The position numbers and the translations under genes are program-made. Below are positions 31,074-40,037 of a stretch of 64,000 nucleotides of DNA, in pieces. Numbering within the stretch: position 1 is the first letter of the stretch; the number at the start of each line of letters is the position of its first letter. The notes under the pieces were generated by a model. The model saw only the letters and a list, made by a program, of their open reading frames with translations. It ran no database searches and was not told the DNA's origin. The DNA comes from an uncultured Dehalococcoidia bacterium (lineage in GTDB: Bacteria; Chloroflexota; Dehalococcoidia; Lucifugimonadales; UBA3495): NCBI GenBank assembly GCA_958296445.1, contig OY282565.1, forward strand, positions 2,373,570 to 2,437,569, written 5' to 3'.

Positions 31074-34000
31074 CTAGCGTTCCAACTGCTCCAGGATCTC
31101 GTCTAGGCGTTGCTTGCGGTCGCGGAGTTCGGCTAGGCGGGCTTCTTCGGTTTCTACTACGTCGGGGCGGGCTTTTTGGCGGAAGTTGGGGTTGGATACC
31201 AGCTTTTCTACGCGCTCTAGGTTGCGGGCGCAGTCGGCTAGTTCGGAGCGGAGGCGCTGGCTTTCGGCGTCTAGGTCTACTATGCCCTCTAGGGGGAGGC
31301 GCACTACTAGGGGGCTTACTACTAGGGTGACGCCGCGGGGGTTTCCGCTTTCGCGGGGGTGGTTGGGGGCGTCGCTGCCGGATACGATGCGCAGTGGTTC
31401 TATCCTGGACATAGCGCGGATGACGTCGGCTTCGTCTTCGATGGCGGTCTGCTGGCCGTTGGCCTCTACTAGGGCTTCTAGGCGCTGGGCGGCGGGGATT
31501 CGCAGTTGGGCGCGGGTGTTGCGGACGGCGCGGACGGCCTGCTGAACCAGCGCGATTTCTTCTTCCGCCGCCGGGTCAATGCGCCCGCCGGATGCGGGGT
31601 AGGGGGCAATCATTATGGACGACGGCGGTTCGGCAAGCTCATCATTATCGGAGGGAGTTTCGGCAGCGGGGGGAGTTTCTGCGGGCAGTTGGGACAGGAG
31701 CGTTTGCCAGATTTCTTCGGTGATGAAGGGCATAAAGGGGTGGAGCAGGCGCAGGGTGCGCTCCAGCACGTGGGCCAGGGTGGGCAGGGGCGACGGCTGG
31801 GCGGGGTTGCGCAGCCGGATTTTCGCCATTTCGATGTACCAGTCGCAGTAGTCGTTCCAGATAAATTCGTGGAGCCGCTGTTGCGCGTCGCCCAGCTCGA
31901 AACTCTCTAGGGCCCGGTTGACCTCGGCGGTGACCCGGTCAAGGCGGCTGATTATCCAGCGGTCTTCGCGGTGTTGGGGCTGGAGGTTGTTCCAGCCTTG
32001 CAGGGGCGCACGGATGGGCGCACGGCTGTGCGCCCCTACGCCTGCCGTGTTTTCCGATTCTAGGGCGGATATAGGGCTGGGCGCCTCTACGCCCGTTGTA
32101 TTTTCCGATTCTAGGGCGGATGTACGGCTAGGCGCCCCTACGCCTGCCGTATTTTCCGATTCTAGGGCGGATATACTGCTGTGCGCCCCTACGCCTGTCG
32201 TATTTTCCGATTCTAGGGCGGATGTACGGATGGGCGCCCCTACGGGCGTTGTATTTTCCGATTCTAGGGCGGATATTACGAAGCGGGAGGCGTTCCAGAT
32301 TTTGTTGGCGTAGTTGCGGCCCGATTCTAGGCGGTTTTCGGTGAAGCGGAGGTCGTTGCCGGGGGCGGTGCCGGTGGTGAGGGCGAAACGGAGGGCGTCG
32401 GTGCCGTATTTTTCCAGCAAGTCCAGCGGGTCCATCGTGTTGCCGCGGGTCTTGCTCATCTTGGCGCCGGAGCCATCGCGGATTAGGCCGTGGAGGTAGA
32501 CGGTGTTGAAGGGGGCCTTGCCGGTGTTTTCGATGCCCAGCATTATCATGCGGGCCACCCAGAAAAACAGGATGTCGTAGCCCGTTTCCAGCACGGTGGT
32601 GGGGTAGAAGTAATCGAAATCGCCGGTTTTTTCGGGCCAGCCTAGGGTGGAATGGGGCCATAGGCCGGAACTGAACCACGTATCCAGCACGTCGGCGTCC
32701 TGCCGGATGTCCGCCGAACCGCAGGATTCGCAGGCGTCCGGGTCGTCCATAGCGACGGTCAGGTGGGCGCAGGGGGCGCAGTACCAGACGGGGATGCGGT
32801 GGCCCCACCAGAGTTGGCGGCTGATGCACCAGTCGCGGATGTTTTCCAGCCAGTTGAGATAGACGCGGGTAAAGCGTTCCGGGACGATGCGGATGTCCGG
32901 CTCGGCGGCGGGGTCGTCGGGTTTTACGGCGCGGTACGCCTTGCCCGCGATGCTGTCGGGCTGTTGGTGGCTTCCTACGTTGACGAACCACTGCATACTG
33001 ATGAGCGGCTCAACCACTGTGGCGCAACGCTGGCAGTGGCCGACGGAATGGCGGTGCGCTTCTACCTTTTCCAGCGCGCCCAGCGATTCCAGTTCGGCGA
33101 CGACGCGGCGGCGGGCCTCGAACCGCTCTACGCCGGCGTATTTGCCGGCCACTGCGGTCATATTGCCGTCTTCGCCGATGACGTTGGGGGCGTCTAGGCG
33201 GTGGCGCTGGCCTACCTCGAAGTCTACCGGGTCGTGGGCCGGGGTGACCTTGAGGGCGCCGGTGCCGAACTCCGGGTCAATGGCTTCATCGCCCACTACC
33301 GGGATGGCCCGCCCCATAATGGGCAGGACGGCGTTGCGGCCCCGGATGCCGTCGTAGCGGGGGTCGTCGGGGTGGACGGCGACGCCGGTATCGCCCAGCA
33401 TAGTCTCCGGGCGGGTGGTGGCGACGGTCACCGCCTTGTCCGGGTCGTCTTCCAGCGGGTAGCGGATATAGTAGAGCTGTCCGTCCACGTCTTGGTAGTC
33501 AACTTCTAGGTCGGAAAGGGCGGTAGCGCAGCGGACGCAACGGTTGATGATGCGCTCGTGGCGGTAGATCAGCCCTTTGCGGTACAGGCTGACAAAGGTG
33601 GTGCGGACGGCGTGGCTGGGGCCGGGCTCTAGGGTGAACTTGTGCCGTTGCCAGTCGGCGGATATTCCCAAGCGGCGCGACTGTTCGTGAATGATTCCGC
33701 CGGATTTTTCGACGTGTTCCCAGACGCGCTCGATGAATGATTCGCGGCCTACTTGGTGGCGGCTGCTTCCTTGGTCCTGGAGTTGCCGCTCGACCACCCA
33801 TTGGGTAGCGATGCCGGCGTGGTCGGTGCCGGGCAGCCACAGGGTGGGGGCGCCGGTCATACGCCGGTAGCGGATTAGGGCGTCTTCCAGCGCTTTTTCT
33901 AGGGCGTGGCCCAAGTGCAGCTCGCCGGTGACGTTGGGCGGCGGCATTATGATGGTGTAGGGCGGCCGGTCGGGTTGGGCGACGGCGTGGAAGTAGCCGT

Positions 34001-34076
34001 TGTCCTGCCAGTTCCGGTAAATGCGCCGCTCTACGGCGGCGGGGTCATAAGCTCGCGACATCTGGCCGGAAGTCAT
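31074..34076 (-). CDS. valS: Valyl-tRNA synthetase with internal tandem repeat
   Basis: Class I synthetase charging tRNA-Val. HIGH-type motif PNVTGELHLGHAL, editing domain, KMSKT motif (GAKMSKTRGNTMDP), anticodon-binding domain and the C-terminal coiled-coil arm (DLDAESQRLRSELADCARNL) are all present. Between the catalytic core and the anticodon domain an in-frame insertion holds five copies of a 17-residue unit SALESENT(T/A)GVGA(P/H)S.., encoded by 51-bp DNA repeats at about 32005-32275 that include the GCACGGCTGTGCGCCCC repeat of the intergenic regions. Total length is about 1000, against about 880-950 normally. Possible starts are 34103, 34076 and 34061 (MSRAYDPAAVE). Confidence 0.95.
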   Translation of the reverse strand: MTSGQMSRAYDPAAVERRIYRNWQDNGYFHAVAQPDRPPYTIIMPPPNVTGELHLGHALEKALEDALIRYRRMTGAPTLWLPGTDHAGIATQWVVERQLQDQGSSRHQVGRESFIERVWEHVEKSGGIIHEQSRRLGISADWQRHKFTLEPGPSHAVRTTFVSLYRKGLIYRHERIINRCVRCATALSDLEVDYQDVDGQLYYIRYPLEDDPDKAVTVATTRPETMLGDTGVAVHPDDPRYDGIRGRNAVLPIMGRAIPVVGDEAIDPEFGTGALKVTPAHDPVDFEVGQRHRLDAPNVIGEDGNMTAVAGKYAGVERFEARRRVVAELESLGALEKVEAHRHSVGHCQRCATVVEPLISMQWFVNVGSHQQPDSIAGKAYRAVKPDDPAAEPDIRIVPERFTRVYLNWLENIRDWCISRQLWWGHRIPVWYCAPCAHLTVAMDDPDACESCGSADIRQDADVLDTWFSSGLWPHSTLGWPEKTGDFDYFYPTTVLETGYDILFFWVARMIMLGIENTGKAPFNTVYLHGLIRDGSGAKMSKTRGNTMDPLDLLEKYGTDALRFALTTGTAPGNDLRFTENRLESGRNYANKIWNASRFVISALESENTTPVGAPIRTSALESENTTGVGAHSSISALESENTAGVGAPSRTSALESENTTGVEAPSPISALESENTAGVGAHSRAPIRAPLQGWNNLQPQHREDRWIISRLDRVTAEVNRALESFELGDAQQRLHEFIWNDYCDWYIEMAKIRLRNPAQPSPLPTLAHVLERTLRLLHPFMPFITEEIWQTLLSQLPAETPPAAETPSDNDELAEPPSSIMIAPYPASGGRIDPAAEEEIALVQQAVRAVRNTRAQLRIPAAQRLEALVEANGQQTAIEDEADVIRAMSRIEPLRIVSGSDAPNHPRESGNPRGVTLVVSPLVVRLPLEGIVDLDAESQRLRSELADCARNLERVEKLVSNPNFRQKARPDVVETEEARLAELRDRKQRLDEILEQLER
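32005..32275. repeat. 51-bp tandem repeat inside valS
   Basis: The anchor TTTCCGATTCTAGGGCGGAT recurs at 32051, 32102, 32153, 32204 and 32255, exactly 51 bases apart. The frame of valS is kept throughout. Confidence 0.9.
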
Positions 34077-34433
34077 CGGTAAACACAAACTCCGGGCCGG
34101 CAACTCCGGCAGCAGATAGGGGAGGGGGCGCGAACCGCCCTAGAAAGCCACGGCCAATATACCACCGGCAAGCGCGGGGCGTCTATTGGGGGGGTAAGGC
34201 CGGGCGGTTGTAAAGTCATTTCCTGCCAGCCTTGTCATATCCGACAAGCCCCCGCCCCGTCATTCCCGCGAAGGCGGGAATGATTGGGCGGACGGCGGGA
34301 ATGGCGGGTATGTAGGCAGCAGGAATGACGGGGTGTGCAGGCAGTGAGAATGACGGTTCTGTTCCATTTACTGGGTAGCCGGGCGAAAGATGGCCGCGGG
34401 CGCGAATAAGGCGCCGGGCAGGGATGGTGCAGG
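34077..34433. other. Non-coding gap with C-type repeats
   Basis: No gene seen. From 34255 to 34360 it holds CCCGTCATTCCCGCGAAGGC and degenerate GGCGGGAATG / GTGAGAATGACGG copies. I looked for a T-box leader upstream of valS and found no GGGTGGNACCGCG motif. Confidence 0.6.
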
Positions 34434-35071
34434 ATGATGCTGGATATAAGCCGAATCGTTGTGTACCAGATGCTTTTGCTTGCTCATGCGGATTTCAGGT
34501 TGGATCCCGATGAGATGCGGGTTGCGGTTGCCCTAGTCCACTACCGAAAGGAAGAGGCAGTAAGGACGGGATACGCACCAATGTCGGGATACAATGAGAA
34601 AGTCTATGCTGATCTGTTTGGCGGGTTGAACTTATCCGGCATTGACGCCACCCGCGCCCGTACCATAGCGGGGTACGATGCGGCAACAGGTTGCACTCGC
34701 CATAGCCTATTACGGATGGACTGGCTGGCCGGGCAACGACAAGCTGAAAGTAATGATGGGCTTAAGTAAATCGGCATTAAAGCGCGGAATCCGCAACTGC
34801 ATCGCAAGCGGTATCCTGCGCTATGATTACCAGTTTGACTGCGCGGCGTTGCTAGGGCTTTCCGCCAAAAGGCAAATAATCGAAGAAGAGTTACTCTAAG
34901 GAAGGGTTGCTTGATCCAGTCCATCCGCAAGAGGATGGGGATGAATTGTTCGAGTGGGACTGGGAAAAGCTGTTTGGCATTGCCGACAAGCGGGCAAGGA
35001 AACTAGACGGACTGGGTAAGGGTGATGTTGGCTTGCCGCCCGAGCCGCCTTCCAACTTTGGGCGCAACTGA
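34434..35071 (+). pseudogene. Broken helix-turn-helix gene (three frames)
   Basis: Three overlapping fragments in successive frames look like parts of one protein of about 210 residues. The first (34434-34769) contains DPDEMRVAVALVHYRKEEAV; the second (from 34678 to 34899) contains a winged helix, KLKVMMGLSKSALKRGIRNC followed by IASGILRYDY; the third (about 34890-35071) reads WDWEKLFGIADKRARKLDGL. Two frameshifts would be needed to join them. The family may be replication- or plasmid-related, but I do not recognise it. Confidence 0.4.
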
Positions 35072-35285
35072 TTAACTACCCAGCAAATGCAACAGAACCA
35101 GAATGACAGGTCGGCAGACGGCGGTAATGACGGGGTGGGCAGGCGGTGGGAATGACAGTTGGCGGGTTGGTGGGAGTGGCGGGGTACGGCTGGCGAGAAT
35201 GGCGCAGCGGGCGGACAGCGGCGGGCCGATGGCGGTTTGCGCGGTAAGGAATGCCGTTGCCTTTTCCGCCGATGCTCCTTGCACC
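35072..35285. other. Non-coding gap with degenerate repeats
   Basis: Degraded GGTAATGACGGGGTGGGCAG-type units related to the C family; no gene seen. Confidence 0.5.
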
Positions 35286-36122
35286 TTATGCGTGGGGGTG
35301 GAGCGGCGGGGCGGCGGTTTCCCGCAGGGCGGCTAGGCGGCGGATGGCTAGGCGGGTGTCGGAGGCTACGCGGGCCGGGTCCCAGTAGTTGACGCGGCGT
35401 TTGTGTAGCCAGTAGGTGAATTCCTTGAGGTCGGTTAGGGACAGGCGGCGGGCGTTCAGGTTGGCGGCGCGGCGAAATTCGTTGAGCAGGGCGGAGCGGG
35501 AGTCGTTGTACAGTCGCAGGAAAGCGTCTTCGACCAGTTCTTCGCTGTCGGAATAGCCGCGGGCTATGTGGCGCTTGCGGATGTATTCCTCGGCGGCCAG
35601 TTGCAGGGCTTCTTCCAGCACTATGCCGTAGTGGTAGTTCAGATAGCCTTGGTGCTTGCTGGCCCCCAGCAGGGCGCGAAATTCGTCGGATTCGACGGGT
35701 TCGGGGAGCAGGCCGTGAAAGAGCAGCCGCTCCAGTTCGCCGGGCGGGATGGCGTCAATTATTTTATTGGTTTCATTGGTTTCGGGGGTTCCGGGGGTTT
35801 CGGCGGCTTCGGCGCAGAGGCGCTCGGCCAGCAGCAGCCAGTCGAAAGCCTCCCGGCCCACGATGTACTTGTAGCGCCGCCCGTTCCAGGTTTCTTCGGG
35901 GAGAGTCCATTGGCCCATCGCTTCCAGCAGGGCGCGGTGCCAGGGCTCGCCCGCCGCCAGCCGCTGGCGGAAGTATGCGGCGGCGTCCGTGGCCTGCTGC
36001 CCGGAACCGGATTCCCCGGCGTAAGGGTGTATGACGGCGACGCCGCCGGGGTGGGATTCGCTCCCCGGCCCGCGGGGAGAGCGGGCGTTGCCAGCGGGCG
36101 GAACGGGCGGGGCGGGCGGCAT
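35286..36122 (-). CDS. Hypothetical protein coupled to polX
   Basis: A 278-residue protein from an ATG that overlaps the polX stop codon (TGATG), so the two are probably translationally coupled; the frame is open further upstream. The N-terminus is Pro-rich and disordered; residues 50-270 are mostly helical with conserved-looking blocks GRRYKYIVGREAFDWLLLAE, LNYHYGIVLEEALQLAAEEY and EFTYWLHKRRVNYWDPARV. Family not recognised. Coupling to a DNA repair polymerase suggests, but does not prove, a DNA-related role. Confidence 0.6.
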   Translation of the reverse strand: MPPAPPVPPAGNARSPRGPGSESHPGGVAVIHPYAGESGSGQQATDAAAYFRQRLAAGEPWHRALLEAMGQWTLPEETWNGRRYKYIVGREAFDWLLLAERLCAEAAETPGTPETNETNKIIDAIPPGELERLLFHGLLPEPVESDEFRALLGASKHQGYLNYHYGIVLEEALQLAAEEYIRKRHIARGYSDSEELVEDAFLRLYNDSRSALLNEFRRAANLNARRLSLTDLKEFTYWLHKRRVNYWDPARVASDTRLAIRRLAALRETAAPPLHPHA

Positions 36123-37951
36123 CAGACGTTCCCGCCGGACGGGGCGGCGCCGGCCGCCTGGAATATGCGGAGACGGCCGGGCTTGGGCGTTTGGATAAAC
36201 CGCAGAAACTCGGACAGGGGCAGGGTGTTGAGGATATGGCGGGGTTCGCACCAAGCGCGGCGGGCCACGGCGACGCCAAACCGGCCGCCGGGCAATTCGG
36301 AATGATGGTGGGAGTCGGTGTTGATGACCAGCGGAATCCCCATTTCGCGGGCGCGGTAGGCGTGGGTGTCGCGCAAGTCCAGCCGGGCGGGGGATGCGTT
36401 GATTTCCAGAGCCGTGCCGGTTTCCAGCGCGGCCTGCAACACCGTCTCCAAGTCAAAGTCGGTGGGCGGGCGCTGGCCCAGCAGCCGGGTGGACAGGTGG
36501 CCGATGATGGTCACCGAGGGATGCTCCATAGCCCGGATGATGCGGCGGGTCATAGTGGGGCTGTCTTGCGACATAGCGTTGTGAACCGAGGCCACCACCA
36601 CATCCAGCCCGGCCAGCACTTCGTCGGGAAAGTCCATTCGCCCATCGGCCCGGATGTCCACCTCGGAACCGGCAAGGATACGCAGGCCGAAACGCTGTTG
36701 CAGTTCGCCCAGAACCTGCTTTTGGGCGGCCAGCCGCTCCGGGGTAAGGCCGTTGGCGACACCCAGGCCCTGCGAGTGGTCGGTCAAGGCCATATATTCG
36801 TAGCCTAGGGCCGCCGCGGCCTCTATCATTGTTTCGATGGGGTCGCTGCCGTCGCTCCAGTCGCTGTGGATATGCAGGTCGCCGCGCAGGTGGCGGGCTT
36901 CCACCAGTTGGGGCAGACGGCCTTGTTGCGCCGCTTCCAGTTCCCACATTCCGGCTCGCAGTTCCGGGGGGATCCAGGGCAGGCCCAGCCGGGCGTAGAA
37001 CGCGGCTTCGTCGGCGAAAGTTTCCATCTGCCCCGATTCAATGCCGGTGATGCCGTATTCGTTGAGGGAAAGGCCCATCCGGTTGGCGAAATCGCGCAGG
37101 CGTATGTTGTGCTGCTGGCTGCCGGTGAAATACTGGAGCATCGCGCCGATGGCGCCGGGTTCGCCGGTACGCAGGTCTATCTGGAGCCCGGGGGCGGAAT
37201 CGTCTTGGGCCTTTGATGGCCGGTCGAGGCTAAGGATGACGCTGGTTTTGCGGGGGCCGTTTACTAGGGTTTCGCGCACTTGGGGAAGGGCGGTCAGGGC
37301 GCGGCCCAGTTCCTCGGGGTTCGGGGTGACGGCTACTAGGTCAACGTCGCCGATGGTTTCTTCCCAGCGGCGCAGGCTGCCCGCCGGGGTCAGCAGCGCG
37401 GTTTCCGGGCCGCGCTCCCGCAGGGCCGCGATGACTGCTTCGGCGGCGGGCAGGGCGTCGCCGATGGGGGTGCGCCCGCCCATGCTGCGGGTGGCGCGGA
37501 TGTGGCGCAGGATGCTGTCGGCGGCCCGCTGGCCCATCCGGGGCAGGGCGGCCAGGCGTCCGTCGGCGGCGGCCTGCTCCACGCCCTCGACGCTGCTGAT
37601 GCCCAGTTCGGCGCCGATGAGCATAGCGGTTTTGGGGCCGATGCCGGGAATCGCCAGCAGATCCAGCGCGCCCGCGGGCAGTTCGGCGCGGGTGCGCTCA
37701 TAGGTCTGCACCTTGCCGGTGGTCACCAGTTCGTGAATTTTGTCGCTGATGGCCTTGCCGATGCCGGGTATGCCGGTGAGCTTGCGCCCGTCGTGGACGG
37801 CTTGGGCCAGCGGAAAGGTGAGCTGGCGGATGGTTTCCGCCGCCCGCCGGTAGGCGCGAATCTTGAACACCGAATCGCCCTTCATTTCCAGCAGGGCGCC
37901 TAGGTTCTCAAACAGTTGGGCGATTTCGTCGTTGGCAGGCTGCATACCCAT
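36122..37951 (-). CDS. polX: DNA polymerase/3'-5' exonuclease PolX
   Basis: Family X repair polymerase with a C-terminal PHP nuclease domain, about 609 residues (usual about 570). Order: N-terminal 8-kDa helix-hairpin-helix region (FKIRAYRRAAETIRQL, GIPGIGKAISDKI, AIPGIGPKTAMLIG), nucleotidyltransferase GSLRRWEETIGDVDLV with the D-x-D pair, a third Asp in LQIDLRTG, TGSQQHNIRLRDFA, then PHP with DLHIHSDWSDG, ALTDHSQ, GSEVDI, VASVHNA, and late INTDSHH. Metal ligands appear intact. Start may be ATG 37951 or 37945. Confidence 0.95.
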   Translation of the reverse strand: MGMQPANDEIAQLFENLGALLEMKGDSVFKIRAYRRAAETIRQLTFPLAQAVHDGRKLTGIPGIGKAISDKIHELVTTGKVQTYERTRAELPAGALDLLAIPGIGPKTAMLIGAELGISSVEGVEQAAADGRLAALPRMGQRAADSILRHIRATRSMGGRTPIGDALPAAEAVIAALRERGPETALLTPAGSLRRWEETIGDVDLVAVTPNPEELGRALTALPQVRETLVNGPRKTSVILSLDRPSKAQDDSAPGLQIDLRTGEPGAIGAMLQYFTGSQQHNIRLRDFANRMGLSLNEYGITGIESGQMETFADEAAFYARLGLPWIPPELRAGMWELEAAQQGRLPQLVEARHLRGDLHIHSDWSDGSDPIETMIEAAAALGYEYMALTDHSQGLGVANGLTPERLAAQKQVLGELQQRFGLRILAGSEVDIRADGRMDFPDEVLAGLDVVVASVHNAMSQDSPTMTRRIIRAMEHPSVTIIGHLSTRLLGQRPPTDFDLETVLQAALETGTALEINASPARLDLRDTHAYRAREMGIPLVINTDSHHHSELPGGRFGVAVARRAWCEPRHILNTLPLSEFLRFIQTPKPGRLRIFQAAGAAPSGGNV

Positions 37952-38191
37952 CAAACTCGGGCCGGCGGGAATTGGGCAACGGCGCAGGCTTTCCTTTCAA
38001 CTATAAAGCGTCGCCCCGCAGTTGTCGAACCGGGGGCGGGGCGGCCTTCGTTCCCGCGCCCCATTGCGGCATCTCCGCGAAAACAGGAATAACTTAGGGG
38101 CGGGAATAATTGAATTCGTTATATGAGAGGTGCGAAACTTTGCCATCCGCCGCTTCGCCGGGCCTCTGTCCTAACACGGAGCTAGGTCAAT

Positions 38192-38635
38192 ATGTCCGAA
38201 CCGCCGCCACCCGGCTATGACAGGCTTACATTCCGCGATTTTTGGGAGATTCTGCGAGTTCCGGCGCTGTTCGCTCTGGCCGCAATTGTCTTGACTTGGC
38301 TGGTCTGGTATCTTACGAGTGCGTCCTGCCCGGCGGAAATCTCGCAAACTACCGGCTGCAACCCATCCAGTATTGCTCAGTACATCAACCTTGATGCCCT
38401 GAACAAGATGATGACCCACGCCGTTATCGGCGGCGGGGGCGGGGGCATTTGGAGCTACGCTATGATTACGAGGGAGCGCAGAGCCCGGGAGGCCGCCGAA
38501 AAGGCCCGGGAGGTTGCCGAAAAGCAGTTGGTCGAGGAGCGAGAGAGGGCCGCCGAGGAACGCAGGCAGTTTCTTGCCGTTATCGAGCGTCTTAGCGGGG
38601 AGCGGAACGACGGCGACTCAACGGCTGCTCAGTAA
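38192..38635 (+). CDS. Small membrane protein with coiled-coil tail
   Basis: Function unknown, 147 residues. One clear membrane segment (VPALFALAAIVLTWLVWYL), a loop with two cysteines, a Gly-rich second hydrophobic stretch (VIGGGGGGIWSYAMIT), then a charged helix RAREAAEKAREVAEKQLVEE and further Glu/Arg-rich sequence as a coiled coil. The 3' half is duplicated immediately downstream. Confidence 0.6.
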   Translation: MSEPPPPGYDRLTFRDFWEILRVPALFALAAIVLTWLVWYLTSASCPAEISQTTGCNPSSIAQYINLDALNKMMTHAVIGGGGGGIWSYAMITRERRAREAAEKAREVAEKQLVEERERAAEERRQFLAVIERLSGERNDGDSTAAQ

Positions 38636-38670
38636 CCCGGTTCAGCCCAAGTTTTTGCTTCGGCTTCACC

Positions 38671-38886
38671 GTTATCGGAAGCGGGGGCGGAGGCATTTGG
38701 AGCTACGCTATGATTACGAGGGAACGCAAAGCCCGCGAAGCCGCTGAAAAAGCTCGTGCGGCCGCCGAAAAGCAGTTGGCCGAGGAGCGGGAGGTAGCCG
38801 CAGAGGAACGCAGGCAGCTTCTTGCCGTTATCGAGCGTCTTACCGAGGGGCGGAACGGCGGGAATGGCGGGCAGATAACCACTTAA
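38671..38886 (+). pseudogene. Tandem partial copy of the preceding gene
   Basis: It repeats the 3' part of the gene at 38192: GSGGGGIWSYAMITRERKAR, AEKARAAAEKQLAEEREVAA and a changed C-terminus EGRNGGNGGQITT. The 5' membrane segment is absent. An ATG at 38710 with GGAG seven bases upstream could express a 58-residue free coiled coil, so it may still be a gene. Confidence 0.5.
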
Positions 38887-38913
38887 CCCGGAAGGATGGA
38901 GGTGGTTGACGGC

Positions 38914-38942
38914 TTGACAGTTGCCGCTACGGATTCGATAAT
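38914..38942 (+). promoter_or_regulatory. Promoter for tRNA-Phe
   Basis: Perfect TTGACA (38914-38919), 17-base spacer, GATAAT (38937-38942); transcription would begin about four bases before the mature tRNA. Confidence 0.8.
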
Positions 38943-38952
38943 AGGGGTCCCA

Positions 38953-39028
38953 GCCGAGGTAGCTCAGGTGGTAGAGCACGGCACTGAAAATGCCGGTGTC
39001 GACAGTTCGAGTCTGTCCCTCGGCACCA
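38953..39028 (+). tRNA. tRNA-Phe (GAA)
   Basis: Cloverleaf read by eye: acceptor GCCGAGG/CCTCGGC, D arm GCTC..GAGC, anticodon stem CGGCA/TGCCG with loop CTGAAAA (anticodon GAA), T arm GACAG TTCGAGT CTGTC, discriminator A and encoded CCA. The 3' half is repeated exactly at 39530-39578. Confidence 0.95.
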
Positions 39029-39031
39029 CCC
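38983..39031 (+). repeat. Direct repeat, tRNA-Phe 3' half, copy 1
   Basis: 49 bases from the anticodon loop to just past CCA, identical to 39530-39578 (offset 547). Confidence 0.95.
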
Positions 39032-39113
39032 CCCTTTTTCCGTATCTGAAATTCCTCAAACTCTCCGGCAACATTTTGCCGCATCGCCCTTTGACCCGGC
39101 GAGGTGAATTTTG

Positions 39114-39503
39114 ATGACCGCTGAGACATTCGAAGAAGTGGCCGATTATGCGGCGCAGGCACGCTCATTCCTAGCCAAAGGCCGGGAGTATCTGGCCGTT
39201 GACGACCTGCATCAGGCGTCGGAAAAGGGCTGGGGCGCGGCGGCGCACATGGCGAAGGCGGTTGCGGCGGCGCAGGGTTGGGAGTACGCGCGGCATAGCC
39301 ATTTCCACCGGATAATGACTCAGGCGAGGCGTTTGACCGGCAACCCCCGCCTTCCTGACCTGCACGGCAGGGCTGAGATTTTGCACGTCAATTATTACGA
39401 GCGCAAAAGGCACTTGGACGCCGAGACAATCAGCGAAGACTTGGATAAAATCGCGGAGCTGCTGGAGTTGCTGGCCCCGCTGACCGGGTTGCCACGGCAA
39501 TAG
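39114..39503 (+). CDS. HEPN/PaREP1-like protein, copy 1
   Basis: A 129-residue helical protein of the PaREP1/HEPN type: YAAQARSFLAKGREYLAVDD, LHQASEKGWGAAAHMAKAVA, HSHFHRIMTQARRL and LHGRAEILHVNYYERKRHLD. RAEILHVNYYE has an R-x4-H arrangement similar to the HEPN ribonuclease motif, so catalysis is possible. GAGGTG precedes ATG 39114. It lies directly behind tRNA-Phe and is duplicated, with the tRNA 3' half, as the next gene. Confidence 0.75.
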   Translation: MTAETFEEVADYAAQARSFLAKGREYLAVDDLHQASEKGWGAAAHMAKAVAAAQGWEYARHSHFHRIMTQARRLTGNPRLPDLHGRAEILHVNYYERKRHLDAETISEDLDKIAELLELLAPLTGLPRQ

Positions 39504-39529
39504 CGGCCACGGATTGGGCGTTTGCTGTT

Positions 39530-39578
39530 ACTGAAAATGCCGGTGTCGACAGTTCGAGTCTGTCCCTCGGCACCACCC
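39530..39578 (+). repeat. Direct repeat, tRNA-Phe 3' half, copy 2
   Basis: Exact copy of 38983-39031. The 5' half of the tRNA is missing (GTTACTGAAAA instead of GGCACTGAAAA), so no functional tRNA can form. Confidence 0.95.
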
Positions 39579-39647
39579 TTATCTCCATCCCTCTCTGGCC
39601 GAAATCCGTTTCGGCGTCCAGAAGTCAACGTCGGGCGCGAGATAGAG

Positions 39648-40037
39648 ATGATTGACGAATCTTCTGATGATGTGGCCGGTTATGCGGCTCAGGCCCGGGA
39701 ATTTCTGGTTAAGGGACGCGAGTATCTGGCCGTCGGCGACCTGCATCAGGCGTCGGAAAAGGGTTGGGGCGCGGCGGCGCACATGGCGAAAGCCGTCGCG
39801 CTGGCGCAGGGCTGGCAGTATGCGCGGCATAGTCATTTTCACCGGATAATGAATCAGGCCAGAGATACGATTGGCAACCAATATCTGTCTTTCTTGCATG
39901 GCCGGGCGGAAATTTTGCATATCAACTTTTACGAACTCAAAAAGGACTTGAACGCCGGGATAATCGGTGAAGATCTTGATTATATGTCGGAACTCGTAGA
40001 GCTACTGGCCCCGCTGACTGGGTTGCCACGGCAATAG
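39648..40037 (+). CDS. HEPN/PaREP1-like protein, copy 2
   Basis: A 129-residue paralogue of the previous gene (roughly 70-75% alike by eye), with AGYAAQAREFLVKGREYLAV, LHQASEKGWGAAAHMAKAVA, HSHFHRIMNQAR and LHGRAEILHINFYELKKDLN. The frame is open back through the tRNA fragment, but ATG 39648 matches the start of copy 1. Similarity also continues past the stop codon (CCACGGCAATAG.GGCCACGG), so the duplication unit includes the 3' flank. Confidence 0.75.
   Translation: MIDESSDDVAGYAAQAREFLVKGREYLAVGDLHQASEKGWGAAAHMAKAVALAQGWQYARHSHFHRIMNQARDTIGNQYLSFLHGRAEILHINFYELKKDLNAGIIGEDLDYMSELVELLAPLTGLPRQ

Noticed and set aside
34077..34300. T-box riboswitch upstream of valS
   Set aside because: No antiterminator motif GGGTGGNACCGCG and no terminator next to the start.
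38953..39578. Prophage or integrative island at tRNA-Phe
   Set aside because: No integrase or phage gene between the direct repeats, and the interval is only about 550 bases; a tandem duplication explains it better.
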